A stretch of 64,000 bases of DNA from Acidicapsa dinghuensis (GTDB lineage Bacteria; Acidobacteriota; Terriglobia; Terriglobales; Acidobacteriaceae). The stretch's first letter is position 1, and every line of letters starts with the position of its first letter. The position numbers and the translations under genes were made by a program. The stretch is taken from the NCBI RefSeq assembly GCF_025685685.1, contig NZ_JAGSYH010000005.1, forward strand, positions 558,001-622,000, in the 5' to 3' direction. Shown piece after piece: positions 53,177-62,240 of this stretch. The notes under the pieces are model-generated. The model saw only the letters and a list, made by a program, of their open reading frames with translations. It was not told where the DNA came from and searched no databases.

Positions 53177-55108
53177 ATGTCCGAATCTACCGCACCCGAA
53201 ACACAGCCCGTTCTCGCTACCGAAGCCCCCACAGAATCCGCACCCGCTCCCATCGATCCCAAGGTTGACGCCAGCATGGCAGCCGAAGTCGAACAGGAAG
53301 CTGAGCAGCAAGCCGAAGAGGCTATTTACCTCAGGGAGCCTGCCGCGCCGGAAGCACCATCCATTCCCGAAGCGGCGCCCACTTCGGAGGCTGTACATAA
53401 GCCACAGGCCGATCCCGAGCCAGTTGTCGAGACAGTACCGGCAGTCCCCGAAGAATCCTTCGCCGACATTTATTCCGAGTTCCAGCGCACCCATCAACGC
53501 CGCGAAGGCACAGGCCAGATCCGCGGCACAGTTGTCGCCGTAACAGATGATTCCGTCCTGGTCGATATCGGATTCAAGCTCGAAGGCATCCTGCCGCTCA
53601 CCGCGTTTCCCAAAGGCCCTGAGTCAATAAAGCCGGGTGACGCGCTGCAGGTCTCCGTAAAAGGCCGCGACGAGAGCGGCTACTATGCGCTCAGTCTCTT
53701 CCGCACCGCGGTTCCAAAAGACTGGACCGGCCTCGAACGCGCCTTTGAACAAAAAGCCACGATTGTTGGCACCGTCACGGGCGTTGTCAAAGGCGGTCTG
53801 CATGTCGATGTCGGCGTTCGCGCCTTTCTGCCCGCGTCCCGCAGCGGCACGCGCGACGCGGCCGAAATGGAAAAGCTCGTCGGCGAAGAAATCCGCTGCC
53901 GCATCACCAAGCTCGATGTTGCCGATGAAGACGTGGTCGTCGATCGCCGTGTCGTGCTAGAGGAAGAAGCTCTCGCAGACAAAGACCGTCGCTACTCTGA
54001 AGTGCAGGAAGGCGCGGTTCTCGATGGCACCGTCCGCACCATCATGGACTACGGCGCATTCGTCGATCTCGGCGGCATCGATGGCCTACTCCACATCGGC
54101 GATCTCTCCTGGCATCGCGTCTCAAAGGTGGACGACGTTCTCACCGTTGGCCAGAAGATCGAAGTCAAAATCCTCAAGATCGACCCCGAAACCCACCGCA
54201 TCGCCCTCGGCCTCAAGCAGCTTCAGGCGCATCCCTGGGACGCCGTGCCCGAGAAGTACAAGACAGGTGAAAAAGTCCGAGGCATTGTGAGCCGCATTGC
54301 TGATTTCGGCGCGTTCGTAGAGATCGAGCCTGGCGTCGAAGGCCTCGTCCATCTCTCCGAGATGTCCTGGTCCAAACGCATCCATAAAGCGACAGAAGTA
54401 GTGAAAGCCGGTGACGCCGTCGAAGCCGTTATCCTCGGTATCGATGTGCCCGCACGCCGCATCTCGCTCGGTCTCAAGCAGGCTCTGGGCGATCCGTGGG
54501 AAGAGGCGTCCAAGCGCCTGTTTCCAGGAGCCATCGTTGAAGGCCCAGTAGCAAGCATCATGAAGTTCGGTGCATTCGTAAAGGTTGCCGAAGGCGTCGA
54601 AGGCCTCGTCCACATCAGTGAAATTGTTCCGGACCGGCGCCTCAATCATCCCAGCGACGCAGTGCATGTCGGCCAGCAGGTCGCGGCAGTAGTCCTCGGT
54701 ATTGACCGTGAAAAGCGCCAGCTTAAGCTCAGCATCAAGCAAGCGATCCCGACCGGCCTCGACGAATTTCTAGCTGAGCACAAAGCTGGCGACAAAGTCA
54801 CGGGCCGCATCGCCGCGATTCATGACGGCGTTGCGCAGGTCGAGGTCGGCGAAGGCATCCTGGCCACCTGCAAGCTGCCTGCCACTGCCCCAGCACCGGA
54901 GCCAGCGCCGGAGGCGGCGACCACGGGCAAAGCTGATCTATCCGCGCTGAGTTCGTTGCTCCAGTCGAAGTGGAAGACTGGCTCCTCCAGCACCGCTTCG
55001 AAATCCGCGGGCAAAACTCAACCTGCCGAAACCGGGCAGGTGCGTAATTTCCGCATCAGCCGTATCGATCTGGAAAGCAAAGTCATTACGCTCGAACTCA
55101 TCGCGTAG
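53177..55108 (+). CDS. S1-repeat RNA-binding protein (ribosomal protein S1-like)
   Basis: 643 residues. A disordered Ala/Pro/Glu-rich N-terminus (about 1-110) precedes five readable S1 domains: about 115-180 (GTVVAVTDDSVLVDIGFKLEG), 195-265 (GTVTGVVKGGLHVDVGVRAFLP), 285-350 (TIMDYGAFVDLGGIDGLLHIG), 370-440 (RIADFGAFVEIEPGVEGLVHLS) and 455-525 (SIMKFGAFVKVAEGVEGLVHIS). A sixth begins near 545 (GRIAAIHDGVAQVEVGEG) but is split by an insert of about 75 residues before its last strand. This is the S1 plan, so a role in translation initiation or RNA binding is likely. Whether it is the only S1 of the genome, and so rpsA itself, cannot be decided here. Confidence 0.85.
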   Translation: MSESTAPETQPVLATEAPTESAPAPIDPKVDASMAAEVEQEAEQQAEEAIYLREPAAPEAPSIPEAAPTSEAVHKPQADPEPVVETVPAVPEESFADIYSEFQRTHQRREGTGQIRGTVVAVTDDSVLVDIGFKLEGILPLTAFPKGPESIKPGDALQVSVKGRDESGYYALSLFRTAVPKDWTGLERAFEQKATIVGTVTGVVKGGLHVDVGVRAFLPASRSGTRDAAEMEKLVGEEIRCRITKLDVADEDVVVDRRVVLEEEALADKDRRYSEVQEGAVLDGTVRTIMDYGAFVDLGGIDGLLHIGDLSWHRVSKVDDVLTVGQKIEVKILKIDPETHRIALGLKQLQAHPWDAVPEKYKTGEKVRGIVSRIADFGAFVEIEPGVEGLVHLSEMSWSKRIHKATEVVKAGDAVEAVILGIDVPARRISLGLKQALGDPWEEASKRLFPGAIVEGPVASIMKFGAFVKVAEGVEGLVHISEIVPDRRLNHPSDAVHVGQQVAAVVLGIDREKRQLKLSIKQAIPTGLDEFLAEHKAGDKVTGRIAAIHDGVAQVEVGEGILATCKLPATAPAPEPAPEAATTGKADLSALSSLLQSKWKTGSSSTASKSAGKTQPAETGQVRNFRISRIDLESKVITLELIA

Positions 55109-55257
55109 TACCCCGATTCAACCACGCCTTTCTTCATTCTCCGAGTGCGATATGCAAATTCAGAAAATGAAGGAGGGCGTAGTCCTCATCGGCTGCATTA
55201 CACTTGCTCGGTAAACGATTTCAATCCGGACGGAGTTCTGTCTGGAAAAGGGGACTC

Positions 55258-56145
55258 ATGAGCAGTCTGAATCGCCGGCAAGTCCTGCAGGGAGCGGCCG
55301 CCTTCGGTGCGGCCACTGTGCTCAATTCAACCAGCTCCAGTGGCGCAGAGCCGCTTGCAGACGGAGCCGCTACTCCAGTCAAGCGCAAAGGCAATATCAA
55401 GCAGTCAGTTTCCCGCTGGTGCTACCAGAAGATCGCGCTCGACGATCTTTGTAAGGCTGGTGTTGAGATAGGCCTGGTGGGCATCGATCTCCTCGGAGCT
55501 GATGAGTGGGATGTGCCACCCCGCTATGGCCTCAAATGCACCATGGGCTATGTCGATGCAGGCACCATTCCTAAGGCGTTCAATCGTTTGGAAAATCACG
55601 CCTCACTTGAAGCCGCTCTGCGCAAGAATGTACCCGTTGCTGTGAAAGCTGGCGTTCCCAACGTCATTACTTTCTCCGGCAACCGCAACGGCATGCTCGA
55701 CTGGGAAGGCGCACGCAATACCATCATCGGTCTGAAACGCGTCAAGTCCATCATCGAAGACAACGGCGTCACACTCTGTCTTGAGCTGCTTAACAGCAAG
55801 GTCAATCACTCCGACTATATGGCCGATCACACCAACTGGGGCGTCACCGTCATGGGCGAGGTCGGATCGAAGAACATCAAACTGCTCTACGACATTTACC
55901 ACATGCAGATCATGGAAGGGGACATGATCGCCACCATTCAGGCTAACCACGAATACATCGGCCACTTCCATACCGGCGGCGTTCCTGGCCGTCATGAGCT
56001 TGACGACACGCAGGAGATCAACTGGGTCGGCGTGATGAAGGGAATTGTCGCGACGGGATATCAGGGATATGTCGCGCATGAATTCGTGCCTACGCGCGAT
56101 CCGCTTACGTCACTGCGTCAGGCTGTTGATCTTTGTGATGTGTAG
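55258..56145 (+). CDS. Tat-exported TIM-barrel protein (hydroxypyruvate isomerase/xylose isomerase-like)
   Basis: 295 residues from ATG 55258, which follows AAAAGGGG. The N-terminus NRRQVLQGAAAFGAATVLN resembles a twin-arginine signal. The mature protein is a xylose-isomerase-like TIM barrel (VSRWCYQKIALDDLCKAGVEIGLVGIDLL, VTLCLELLNSK, IKLLYDIYHMQIMEGD, YIGHFHTGGVPGRHELDD) with Glu, Asp, His and Glu ligands in the expected strands, matching hydroxypyruvate isomerase. An exported relative in a periplasm-rich organism may act on sugar derivatives. No partner gene adjoins it. Confidence 0.85.
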   Translation: MSSLNRRQVLQGAAAFGAATVLNSTSSSGAEPLADGAATPVKRKGNIKQSVSRWCYQKIALDDLCKAGVEIGLVGIDLLGADEWDVPPRYGLKCTMGYVDAGTIPKAFNRLENHASLEAALRKNVPVAVKAGVPNVITFSGNRNGMLDWEGARNTIIGLKRVKSIIEDNGVTLCLELLNSKVNHSDYMADHTNWGVTVMGEVGSKNIKLLYDIYHMQIMEGDMIATIQANHEYIGHFHTGGVPGRHELDDTQEINWVGVMKGIVATGYQGYVAHEFVPTRDPLTSLRQAVDLCDV

Positions 56146-56171
56146 CATCCCGCTTCCGGCCAATCTCTAAC

Positions 56172-57632
56172 TCAGGCGCCCGTTGCTTCGGCAGCGGGCA
56201 GCCGCATCTCTACAATCAATCCGCTTCCCTCAACTGCATTACGTGCTGTTACAGAACCACCATGCAGCCGCACTGCGCGTTCGGTGATCGCCAGCCCTAC
56301 GCCATAGCCGCCCGTCGAGCGCTGCCGTGAAAGATCGAGCCGGTAAAACGGCCGGAAGATCGATTTCAGCGCGGCATCCGGTACGCCTGGCCCATGATCG
56401 CGCACCTGCAATACCGCAAAGCAATTCCCGAGGCGAGTCTCCTCATATAGCCGAATCTCAACTGCTGTGCCTTCTGCCGTATACGCGATCGCATTTCGGA
56501 TCACATTTTCCACGGCTCGCCCGAGCAACTCAGGACTGCCGAGCACATCGGCTGAGACATGCCCATTCGTTCCGTTTTTCCCATTTTCCAGGAACTTCAC
56601 GCCGCAGTTGCGCCGCTGTGCTTCATAGTCCATATCCGGCAGCAGATCCGTTACGACACAACGCAGCGAAACACGCATGCGATCTGGCAACCGTGTAGAC
56701 GACTCCAGATGCGACAGGCTTAGAAGTTGCCCAATCAGCGAATTCAACCGCTCTGTCTCGCGTTCAATGCGGTCCATCTGGTCTGACAGCCCTGGCCTGA
56801 TCTTTGCCTGCTTGCCTGCTCCGGCTTCTTCACGTGCCAACTCGAGTGCCACGCTCAGTCGCGCCAATGGCGAGCGCAGCTCATGCGAAACATCGCGCAG
56901 CAGCAGCATCTGCGCATCCACCAGCGATTCCATGCGGTCGGCCATTTCGTTGAAGTCGTAGACTAGGCCCCACAACTCGTCTCCGGTCTTCTGATTAGGC
57001 TTACCCTTGGGCAGCTTGGCGCGGGCGCGTAGATTGCCGGCTGCAAGCTGTCGCGCCGCCTCGCGCAGAGAGCTAATAGGCCGCGTGATCACCATCGTGA
57101 TGCCGAATGTCACAAACACCGAAACAATAAGGCCGATCAGGATTCGCGGCAGCTCCTCGCGGTATGGAATGTAAATCTCTCTTGGATACGCACCCCGCAT
57201 TAGATAAAGAAACTTGCGGCCCTGTGCATCCTTGACGGTGATGCCTTGCAGATAACCGGGGCCTTCCCGCTCTGCTACCAGGTATCCATCTTTCTTGATC
57301 TTTGTTAATTGCTCTGCATACTGTCCAGGAGCAAGCTGGTCGCACAGTGGCTTTCCATCCGCATCAAACAGCATCGCCGGCTGATCCGCGGCGCTGACTT
57401 TGCCCTGTTCTTCAAGCGGAAAGACCTTTGGCACGCCTGCCACCGCTTTGCAACCGCCTGTCTCGTATGCGTTCATCTCCAGACGCGCATTCGAGATCAT
57501 CATCGCGAAAGTCGACGTGTACACCGCTTCATTCGACTCGAACTCACGCGACAGAATAAAGATGGTGCAGAGCAGGATAAGGAATTCCGTAAGCCAGAAC
57601 GAGAGAAAAATCTTTACAAACGTGCTGCGCAT
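56172..57632 (-). CDS. Membrane sensor histidine kinase (CpxA-like)
   Basis: 486 residues. TM1 at about 7-28 (IFLSFWLTEFLILLCTIFILS), a periplasmic domain of about 130 residues, TM2 at about 162-183 (ILIGLIVSVFVTFGITMVI), HAMP, HisKA (LLRDVSHELRSPLARLSVALELA) and HATPase (ENVIRNAIAYTAEG, VRDHGPGVP, GGYGVGLAITERAVRLHGG). The ELRSPLARL motif and length follow the CpxA branch. Its gene starts 6 nt after the regulator stop, so the two are co-transcribed. Envelope stress is the usual signal of the branch; here it is unproven. Confidence 0.9.
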   Translation of the reverse strand: MRSTFVKIFLSFWLTEFLILLCTIFILSREFESNEAVYTSTFAMMISNARLEMNAYETGGCKAVAGVPKVFPLEEQGKVSAADQPAMLFDADGKPLCDQLAPGQYAEQLTKIKKDGYLVAEREGPGYLQGITVKDAQGRKFLYLMRGAYPREIYIPYREELPRILIGLIVSVFVTFGITMVITRPISSLREAARQLAAGNLRARAKLPKGKPNQKTGDELWGLVYDFNEMADRMESLVDAQMLLLRDVSHELRSPLARLSVALELAREEAGAGKQAKIRPGLSDQMDRIERETERLNSLIGQLLSLSHLESSTRLPDRMRVSLRCVVTDLLPDMDYEAQRRNCGVKFLENGKNGTNGHVSADVLGSPELLGRAVENVIRNAIAYTAEGTAVEIRLYEETRLGNCFAVLQVRDHGPGVPDAALKSIFRPFYRLDLSRQRSTGGYGVGLAITERAVRLHGGSVTARNAVEGSGLIVEMRLPAAEATGA

Positions 57633-57638
57633 GGCCCG

Positions 57639-58397
57639 TTAGCTTTCCCGTCCGGTAAAGTGTTGCGCACCCGGCGTATCGGATGAGACAGAGTGGGCAA
57701 TTGGCACAGCCAGCTGATATCCCGCCGAGCGGATCGTCTTGATCTGGTCGCCCATGTCGGCGGCATCATCCATCTTTCGCCGCAACCGGCTTATGTGCAT
57801 GTCAAGGCTGCGGTCAAAAGGGTTAAACCGCCGCTCCAGCACCACTTCGGTCAGATGCTCACGGGTCAAAATCTGCCCCGGAGCTTCCATCAGTGCGCCC
57901 AGAAGCTCAAACTCCACGTTTGTCAGATCCAGCTCAACACCATTGCAGGTGACAGTACGCGCACCGGTGTCGAGCTCAATTCCACCCACGGATAAATGTT
58001 TGATCGCGTTCTTCGCGCCTTTGGCTGGTTTTGCTGCCGCGCTGCGCCGTAGTATCGCCCGCACCCGCGCCAGCAACTCGCGCGGATTAAACGGCTTGGG
58101 CAGATAGTCATCCGCGCCGATCTCAAGGCCAACGATCCGGTCCACATCGTCGCCGCGAGCCGTCAGTAGCAGCACGTTCACCTGCGAACTGGTCCGCAGG
58201 CGCCGCAGCACCTCAAAACCATCCAGTCCCGGCAGCATGACATCCAGCAGCACAATCGCAAATTCGCCCGTTAGCGCCCGATGCAATCCAAGTTCGCCAT
58301 GGTGCTCGGTGGTGACAGCAAACCCATGCCGCGCCAGATAGTCCTCCAGCATGGAACAAAGCTCGATATCGTCATCCACCAGCAAAACAGGTTCCAA
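57639..58397 (-). CDS. OmpR-family response regulator (CpxR-like)
   Basis: 252 residues. Receiver (EPVLLVDDDIELCSMLEDYLARHGF, Asp in IVLLDVMLPGLDGFEVL, LPKPFNPRELLARV) and a C-terminal winged helix (LTNVEFELLGALMEAPGQILTREHL, DMHISRLRRKMDDA, IKTIRSAGYQL). It partners the downstream kinase. Divergent from the ECF sigma gene, with which it shares a 380-bp intergenic region. Confidence 0.92.
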   Translation of the reverse strand: MEPVLLVDDDIELCSMLEDYLARHGFAVTTEHHGELGLHRALTGEFAIVLLDVMLPGLDGFEVLRRLRTSSQVNVLLLTARGDDVDRIVGLEIGADDYLPKPFNPRELLARVRAILRRSAAAKPAKGAKNAIKHLSVGGIELDTGARTVTCNGVELDLTNVEFELLGALMEAPGQILTREHLTEVVLERRFNPFDRSLDMHISRLRRKMDDAADMGDQIKTIRSAGYQLAVPIAHSVSSDTPGAQHFTGRES

Positions 58398-58777
58398 AGC
58401 TCAAAACCCCTGTGCTAAATCCGTTTACTGCTCCGTTGATATATTTCGGTTGGAATCGAACGGAGGCACAACTCTCGTTGTACTCCAATCGTGGCTCGCT
58501 CGCGGTAATGAATTGTAACGCCGCAATTTCCCAGTTTTGACACTTCTTTACGATTCGTGACTCTTTATGACTGCACACCTTTAAGCCCGATGGTGTCATA
58601 GCTTCAGGCAACGACGAGGTAGTTCAGAATACGTTGCGTCGAGCCTGGGGCGATACGGCTGGAATGGCCTAGAAGCCAGCCAGTCCAGATATGCCAACAA
58701 GCGAGTCTCATGTGCCCGAATCGCTCCTTTTTTCTCTAACCCGCCGGACTTCTGGGGAGCCGGCAAGGAGAGCCTCA
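58398..58777. promoter_or_regulatory. Divergent intergenic region between CpxR-like regulator and ECF sigma factor
   Basis: 380 bp with no supported gene, presumably carrying promoters in both directions. A perfect TTGACA hexamer lies on the plus strand at 58537-58542, but no good -10 box sits at 16-18 nt, so I do not call a promoter. Confidence 0.4.
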
Positions 58778-59377
58778 ATGAGCCAGGGTGAACTGGTGCA
58801 AATGTGCCTCAAAGGCGACGATGACGCCTGGGCCAAATTAGTCGAAGAATATCGAGGTCTGGTCTACAGCATCTGCTATCTCTTCTGCGGTTCCACACAG
58901 GACGCTGAAGATTTGGTACAGGATGCCTTCTTGAAAATCTGGATGAATCTCGGCAGCTATGATCCCTCTCGTGGCGAGCTCAAAGGCTGGATCGCAACCG
59001 TAACCCGCAATCAGCGCGTCGATCGCTACCGCCGCACCGGGCAGGATCGTCTCACCGAGTCCATCGACACCATCAGCGACAAGCGCCAGGACGATGGCGC
59101 GTTACCGATGGCGCAGCGCATTCCCGACACTCGGCCAACGCCACACGATATGGCGGTTACCAGTGAGATCACCGGCATCGTCACCAACGCCGTCAGGAAG
59201 ATCTCACCGGAAATGCGCGATGTCGTCACCATGCGCTTCGTCCACGGATTCGACAATCAGGAGATTGCGCACCGTCTGCGCATCCCTGAAGGTACCGTCA
59301 AGTCGCGCACCAACCGCGGCCGCGCTCAGCTCGCCGCACTGCTCAGCCCAATGCGTCCCGCCCTCGGCGCCGCATAA
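58778..59377 (+). CDS. ECF-family RNA polymerase sigma factor
   Basis: 199 residues from ATG 58778, preceded by AAGGAG at 7 nt; the frame could start at 58691, but the added residues look unrelated. Region 2: LVYSICYLFCGSTQDAEDLVQDAFLKIWMNLGSYDPSRGELKGWIATVTRNQRVDRYRR. Region 4: ISPEMRDVVTMRFVHGFDNQEIAHRLRIPEGTVKSRTNRGRAQLAALL. No anti-sigma gene follows, unlike the other ECF gene in this window. Confidence 0.92.
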   Translation: MSQGELVQMCLKGDDDAWAKLVEEYRGLVYSICYLFCGSTQDAEDLVQDAFLKIWMNLGSYDPSRGELKGWIATVTRNQRVDRYRRTGQDRLTESIDTISDKRQDDGALPMAQRIPDTRPTPHDMAVTSEITGIVTNAVRKISPEMRDVVTMRFVHGFDNQEIAHRLRIPEGTVKSRTNRGRAQLAALLSPMRPALGAA

Positions 59378-59414
59378 AAAGCCAGATTCGCCGTGGACCG
59401 TCCCCTACGGCGCA

Positions 59415-59678
59415 TCAATTCATCAGCGTTACAAACTCTTCCACAATCTCACCGTTACGAACCCACGCATAACCCGCGCGTCCGGCGCAGTGCTGCCAAT
59501 AGTCACGCGGAGTACTGAAGCTGCACAGCAGATCCCCCGGCTGTTGCTTTGCCTTAAATTGCAGCCACTCAGCATGCATCCGCCCAAACGGCACACCTGC
59601 GGCATCCTTGTGATACGTTTCCGTCTCTTCTACATCAAAGGCTTCCGTGCTCAACCAGTCATTCACGCCGCTCATCAT
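59415..59678 (-). CDS. Small conserved hypothetical protein
   Basis: 87 residues (or 86 from the second ATG, 59675), preceded by AGGAG at 6-8 nt. It contains WLQFKAKQQPGDLLCSFSTPRDYWQHCAGRAGYAWVRNGEIV, a pattern I recognise from short bacterial proteins of unknown function where a GRAG-type turn is followed by VRNG-like strand. Soluble, probably alpha/beta. It converges on the ECF sigma gene. Confidence 0.72.
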   Translation of the reverse strand: MMSGVNDWLSTEAFDVEETETYHKDAAGVPFGRMHAEWLQFKAKQQPGDLLCSFSTPRDYWQHCAGRAGYAWVRNGEIVEEFVTLMN

Positions 59679-59795
59679 TCTTTCTCCTCACCTGCATTAG
59701 CGTTGAAACCGCTCGAGTCTGCATGCAGATTCACATTTCCACGTCAGCGTGTACGATGAGAAGGTCCGATCAGCGCCACTCGATTCAGAGCACGG

Positions 59796-61091
59796 ATGCC
59801 CCTCGACTCTCTTCAACCGGTCCCACGACGGCGCTGGCGCATCGGCTGGCTGCTCGGTCTCGGCGTGCTGGTCAACTACTTCGACCGCGTCAATCTCTCC
59901 GTATCGCAAGCCGCCCTCTTCACCGCATTTGGCATTTCCAGCATCACCTTCGGTTATCTATCGAGCGCCTACAACTTCACCTACGCCCTCTGCCAACTTC
60001 CCATCGGCATCGTGCTCGACAAGTTCGGCATTCGGCGCGTGGGCCGCGTCAGCATCTTCCTCTGGAGCCTCGCTTCCTTCGCCGCGTCAATCTCCACCAG
60101 CATCACCGCACTCTTCGGTGCGCGCTTCCTGCTCGGCATCGGCGAATCGCCAACCTTCCCTGCCAATGCCAAAGCCGTCGGCCGCTGGTTCCCAAAACAT
60201 GAGCGCAGCTTTGCCACCGCACTTTTCGATTCGGCTGCCAAATTCTCCTCCGCTATCGGCGTTCCAATTCTCGGTTTTCTTCTCCTGCGTATCGGCTGGC
60301 GCTGGAGCTTCGCCGCCACTGGCCTCATCAGCCTGCTCTTTCTCGTTCTCTTCAACGCCATTTATCGCGACCCGCATGACGACCGCGAGCTCACGCCGCA
60401 GGAACGCGCCTACATCGAGTCGAGCGCCACGGCGCATACTCTGTCGGAATCCGACCAGGCCACCCCGCTCCCGCTCTGGACTCTCCTTCGTCAGCCCAAA
60501 GTCATCGCCATGGTCCTCGGCATGGGCTCTTACAACTGGGTCTTCTACCTGCTTCTGACCTGGCTGCCGGGCTACCTGTCGATCCAACTCCACATGGATC
60601 TAACGCACGCGTTTCTCTACACAGGCTTTCCATGGCTGGTAGCGACTGTTTCCGATCTTCTCGTCGGCGGTCTGCTCGCCGACTACCTCATCCAGCGCGG
60701 CTGGAACCCAAGCCGCGTGCGTCGCGCCATCCTCATCGGCGGCATGGCCTGTGGCGTCGGCATTCTCGGCGCAGCCCATCCCACCAGCCACATCTCTGCG
60801 CTCCTCTGGATCACCCTCTCCATCAGCGGACTCTCTGCTGCCTCGCCCATCGGTTGGTCGGTGCCGTCGCTCATCGCGCCGCGCAGCTCCGTAGGCAGCG
60901 TCGGCGGCATCATCAACTTTTCCAATCAGGTCTCAGGCATCGCCGCGCCCATCATCACGGGCTATTTTGTCCAGCGGCTGCATTCCTTCGCATGGCCATT
61001 CGCACTCGCCGGCATCTATCTCGCAATCGGCGTTGCAGCTTACGCATTTCTGCTCGGCCGTATCGAGCCCATGTTCCCGGAAACTGCGTAG
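59796..61091 (+). CDS. MFS transporter, ACS (anion:cation symporter)-like
   Basis: 431 residues with twelve predicted helices. The N-terminus RRWRIGWLLGLGVLVNYFDRVNLSVSQAAL, with the conserved NYxDR in TM1, is the mark of the ACS/hexuronate-tartrate group. Motif A varies as IVLDKFGIRRVGR. FLLGIGESPTFPANAKAVGRWFP follows in TM4, again typical. Likely imports an organic acid such as a sugar acid. It is 600 bp from the SDR/MDR dehydrogenase pair, but on the opposite strand, so the link is loose. Confidence 0.88.
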   Translation: MPLDSLQPVPRRRWRIGWLLGLGVLVNYFDRVNLSVSQAALFTAFGISSITFGYLSSAYNFTYALCQLPIGIVLDKFGIRRVGRVSIFLWSLASFAASISTSITALFGARFLLGIGESPTFPANAKAVGRWFPKHERSFATALFDSAAKFSSAIGVPILGFLLLRIGWRWSFAATGLISLLFLVLFNAIYRDPHDDRELTPQERAYIESSATAHTLSESDQATPLPLWTLLRQPKVIAMVLGMGSYNWVFYLLLTWLPGYLSIQLHMDLTHAFLYTGFPWLVATVSDLLVGGLLADYLIQRGWNPSRVRRAILIGGMACGVGILGAAHPTSHISALLWITLSISGLSAASPIGWSVPSLIAPRSSVGSVGGIINFSNQVSGIAAPIITGYFVQRLHSFAWPFALAGIYLAIGVAAYAFLLGRIEPMFPETA

Positions 61092-61093
61092 CA

Positions 61094-61124
61094 AAAGAAA
61101 ACGGCGGCCTGCAAACAAGCCGCC
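61094..61124 (-). terminator. Intrinsic terminator for the MBL-fold hydrolase gene (minus strand)
   Basis: On the minus strand GGCGGC (61124-61119) pairs with GCCGCC (61108-61103) across a 10-nt loop and is followed by GTTTTCTTTT. It lies 25 nt after the stop codon of the minus-strand gene. It may also serve the convergent MFS gene weakly. Confidence 0.8.
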
Positions 61125-61148
61125 ATCTTCGTAACCGAGTCTGATTTC

Positions 61149-62201
61149 TTACTTCGCCGGATAAGCCTTAGCCGCACCCGTACGCGAATTGATCACCGCA
61201 AAGCTGCCATCCTTCATCGCATCCAGCTCCAGTCCAAGCCCGGTATCCTCGCCTTCGACATTAGCGATGTACTGACGGTCCGTGTTGTTCTCCGGACCAC
61301 CCTCTTCGGAGTAATGCAGCTGCCACAGCGTCTCAAGCCCCGGAATCGCCTTGATCGTCTTCAGCGTCGGCGTTGATCCACCCTTCTTCGCGCCATTGTC
61401 CATAATAGCCACTCGCGGATGAATCGCATCCACCAGCGCAGGACTCGAACTCTGGTACCACCCATGATGCGACACAATCAGAATGTCCACATGCCCGAGC
61501 CTGTTGTCCGGGCACATCAACTGCATCTCCTTATCCCAGGTCAGATCGCCTAAATCCAGAATCTTCAGCTTGCCAAACTGAATCTCGATCCCCAGCGACC
61601 GTGAATTCTCCGTCTGATCCGCCGCCCGCGTCTCGGACTCCTTGCAATACTGGTTCGGTTCGCCACCGCCAGGCAACGCGTTCTCAATTAGATTTCCATC
61701 CGAGCTGATCACCGTCGCCTTCAACCCCTCAATCGGCAGCACATCGCCCGGTTTGGGATGAATGTTCTGATACATCCCCGAATCCAGCACCTTCTGATAA
61801 TCCGAGTAGTCTTTCTCCGTAATGCCCTTATCGAACTCACGATTCGGTCCATGGTCGATAAATGTTCCTACCGGAATCCGCTCCACCAGCGCCGGAATAC
61901 CACCCGCATGATCCACGTGATAATGCGTAATCAGCACATAGTCGATCTTCGTCAATCCTGCCTGGTGCGCCGCCGCAACAATGCGGTTGGCATCACGCCT
62001 CTTATTTCCCGGCCAGCCCGCATCGATCAATAGGGAGTGACCCTCAGGCGTCACAAACAGTGTCGATTGCCCACCTTCGACATCTATGAAGAAAATCCGA
62101 AGCCGGTCCGTTGTCGCCACCTGCGCCTGACAGACCGAAACTCCCATCGCCGCCGCAGCCAGCAGCGCCACACAAAAACGCGCACATCGCATCCTGTTCA
62201 T
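61149..62201 (-). CDS. Exported metallo-beta-lactamase-fold hydrolase (ComEC/Rec2-domain-like)
   Basis: 350 residues. Signal peptide (CARFCVALLAAAAMGVSVCQAQ). The MBL core contains LRIFFIDVEGGQSTLFVTPEGHSLLIDAGW and the metal motif THYHVDHAGG (HxHxDH), then VSHHGW and later Asp/His ligands. Sequence at IDVEGGQS resembles the C-terminal domain of ComEC and related secreted hydrolases. The start is preceded by GAGGCGAAG. Substrate unknown: phosphodiesters, lactones and similar are all known in the fold. Confidence 0.85.
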   Translation of the reverse strand: MNRMRCARFCVALLAAAAMGVSVCQAQVATTDRLRIFFIDVEGGQSTLFVTPEGHSLLIDAGWPGNKRRDANRIVAAAHQAGLTKIDYVLITHYHVDHAGGIPALVERIPVGTFIDHGPNREFDKGITEKDYSDYQKVLDSGMYQNIHPKPGDVLPIEGLKATVISSDGNLIENALPGGGEPNQYCKESETRAADQTENSRSLGIEIQFGKLKILDLGDLTWDKEMQLMCPDNRLGHVDILIVSHHGWYQSSSPALVDAIHPRVAIMDNGAKKGGSTPTLKTIKAIPGLETLWQLHYSEEGGPENNTDRQYIANVEGEDTGLGLELDAMKDGSFAVINSRTGAAKAYPAK

Positions 62202-62240
62202 TTTCTTCGCCTCGCATATTGAACTCGTTTATTGAATCTG

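Noticed and set aside
58537..58569. Sigma-70 promoter from TTGACA upstream of the ECF gene
   Set aside because: No acceptable -10 hexamer at 16-18 nt spacing.
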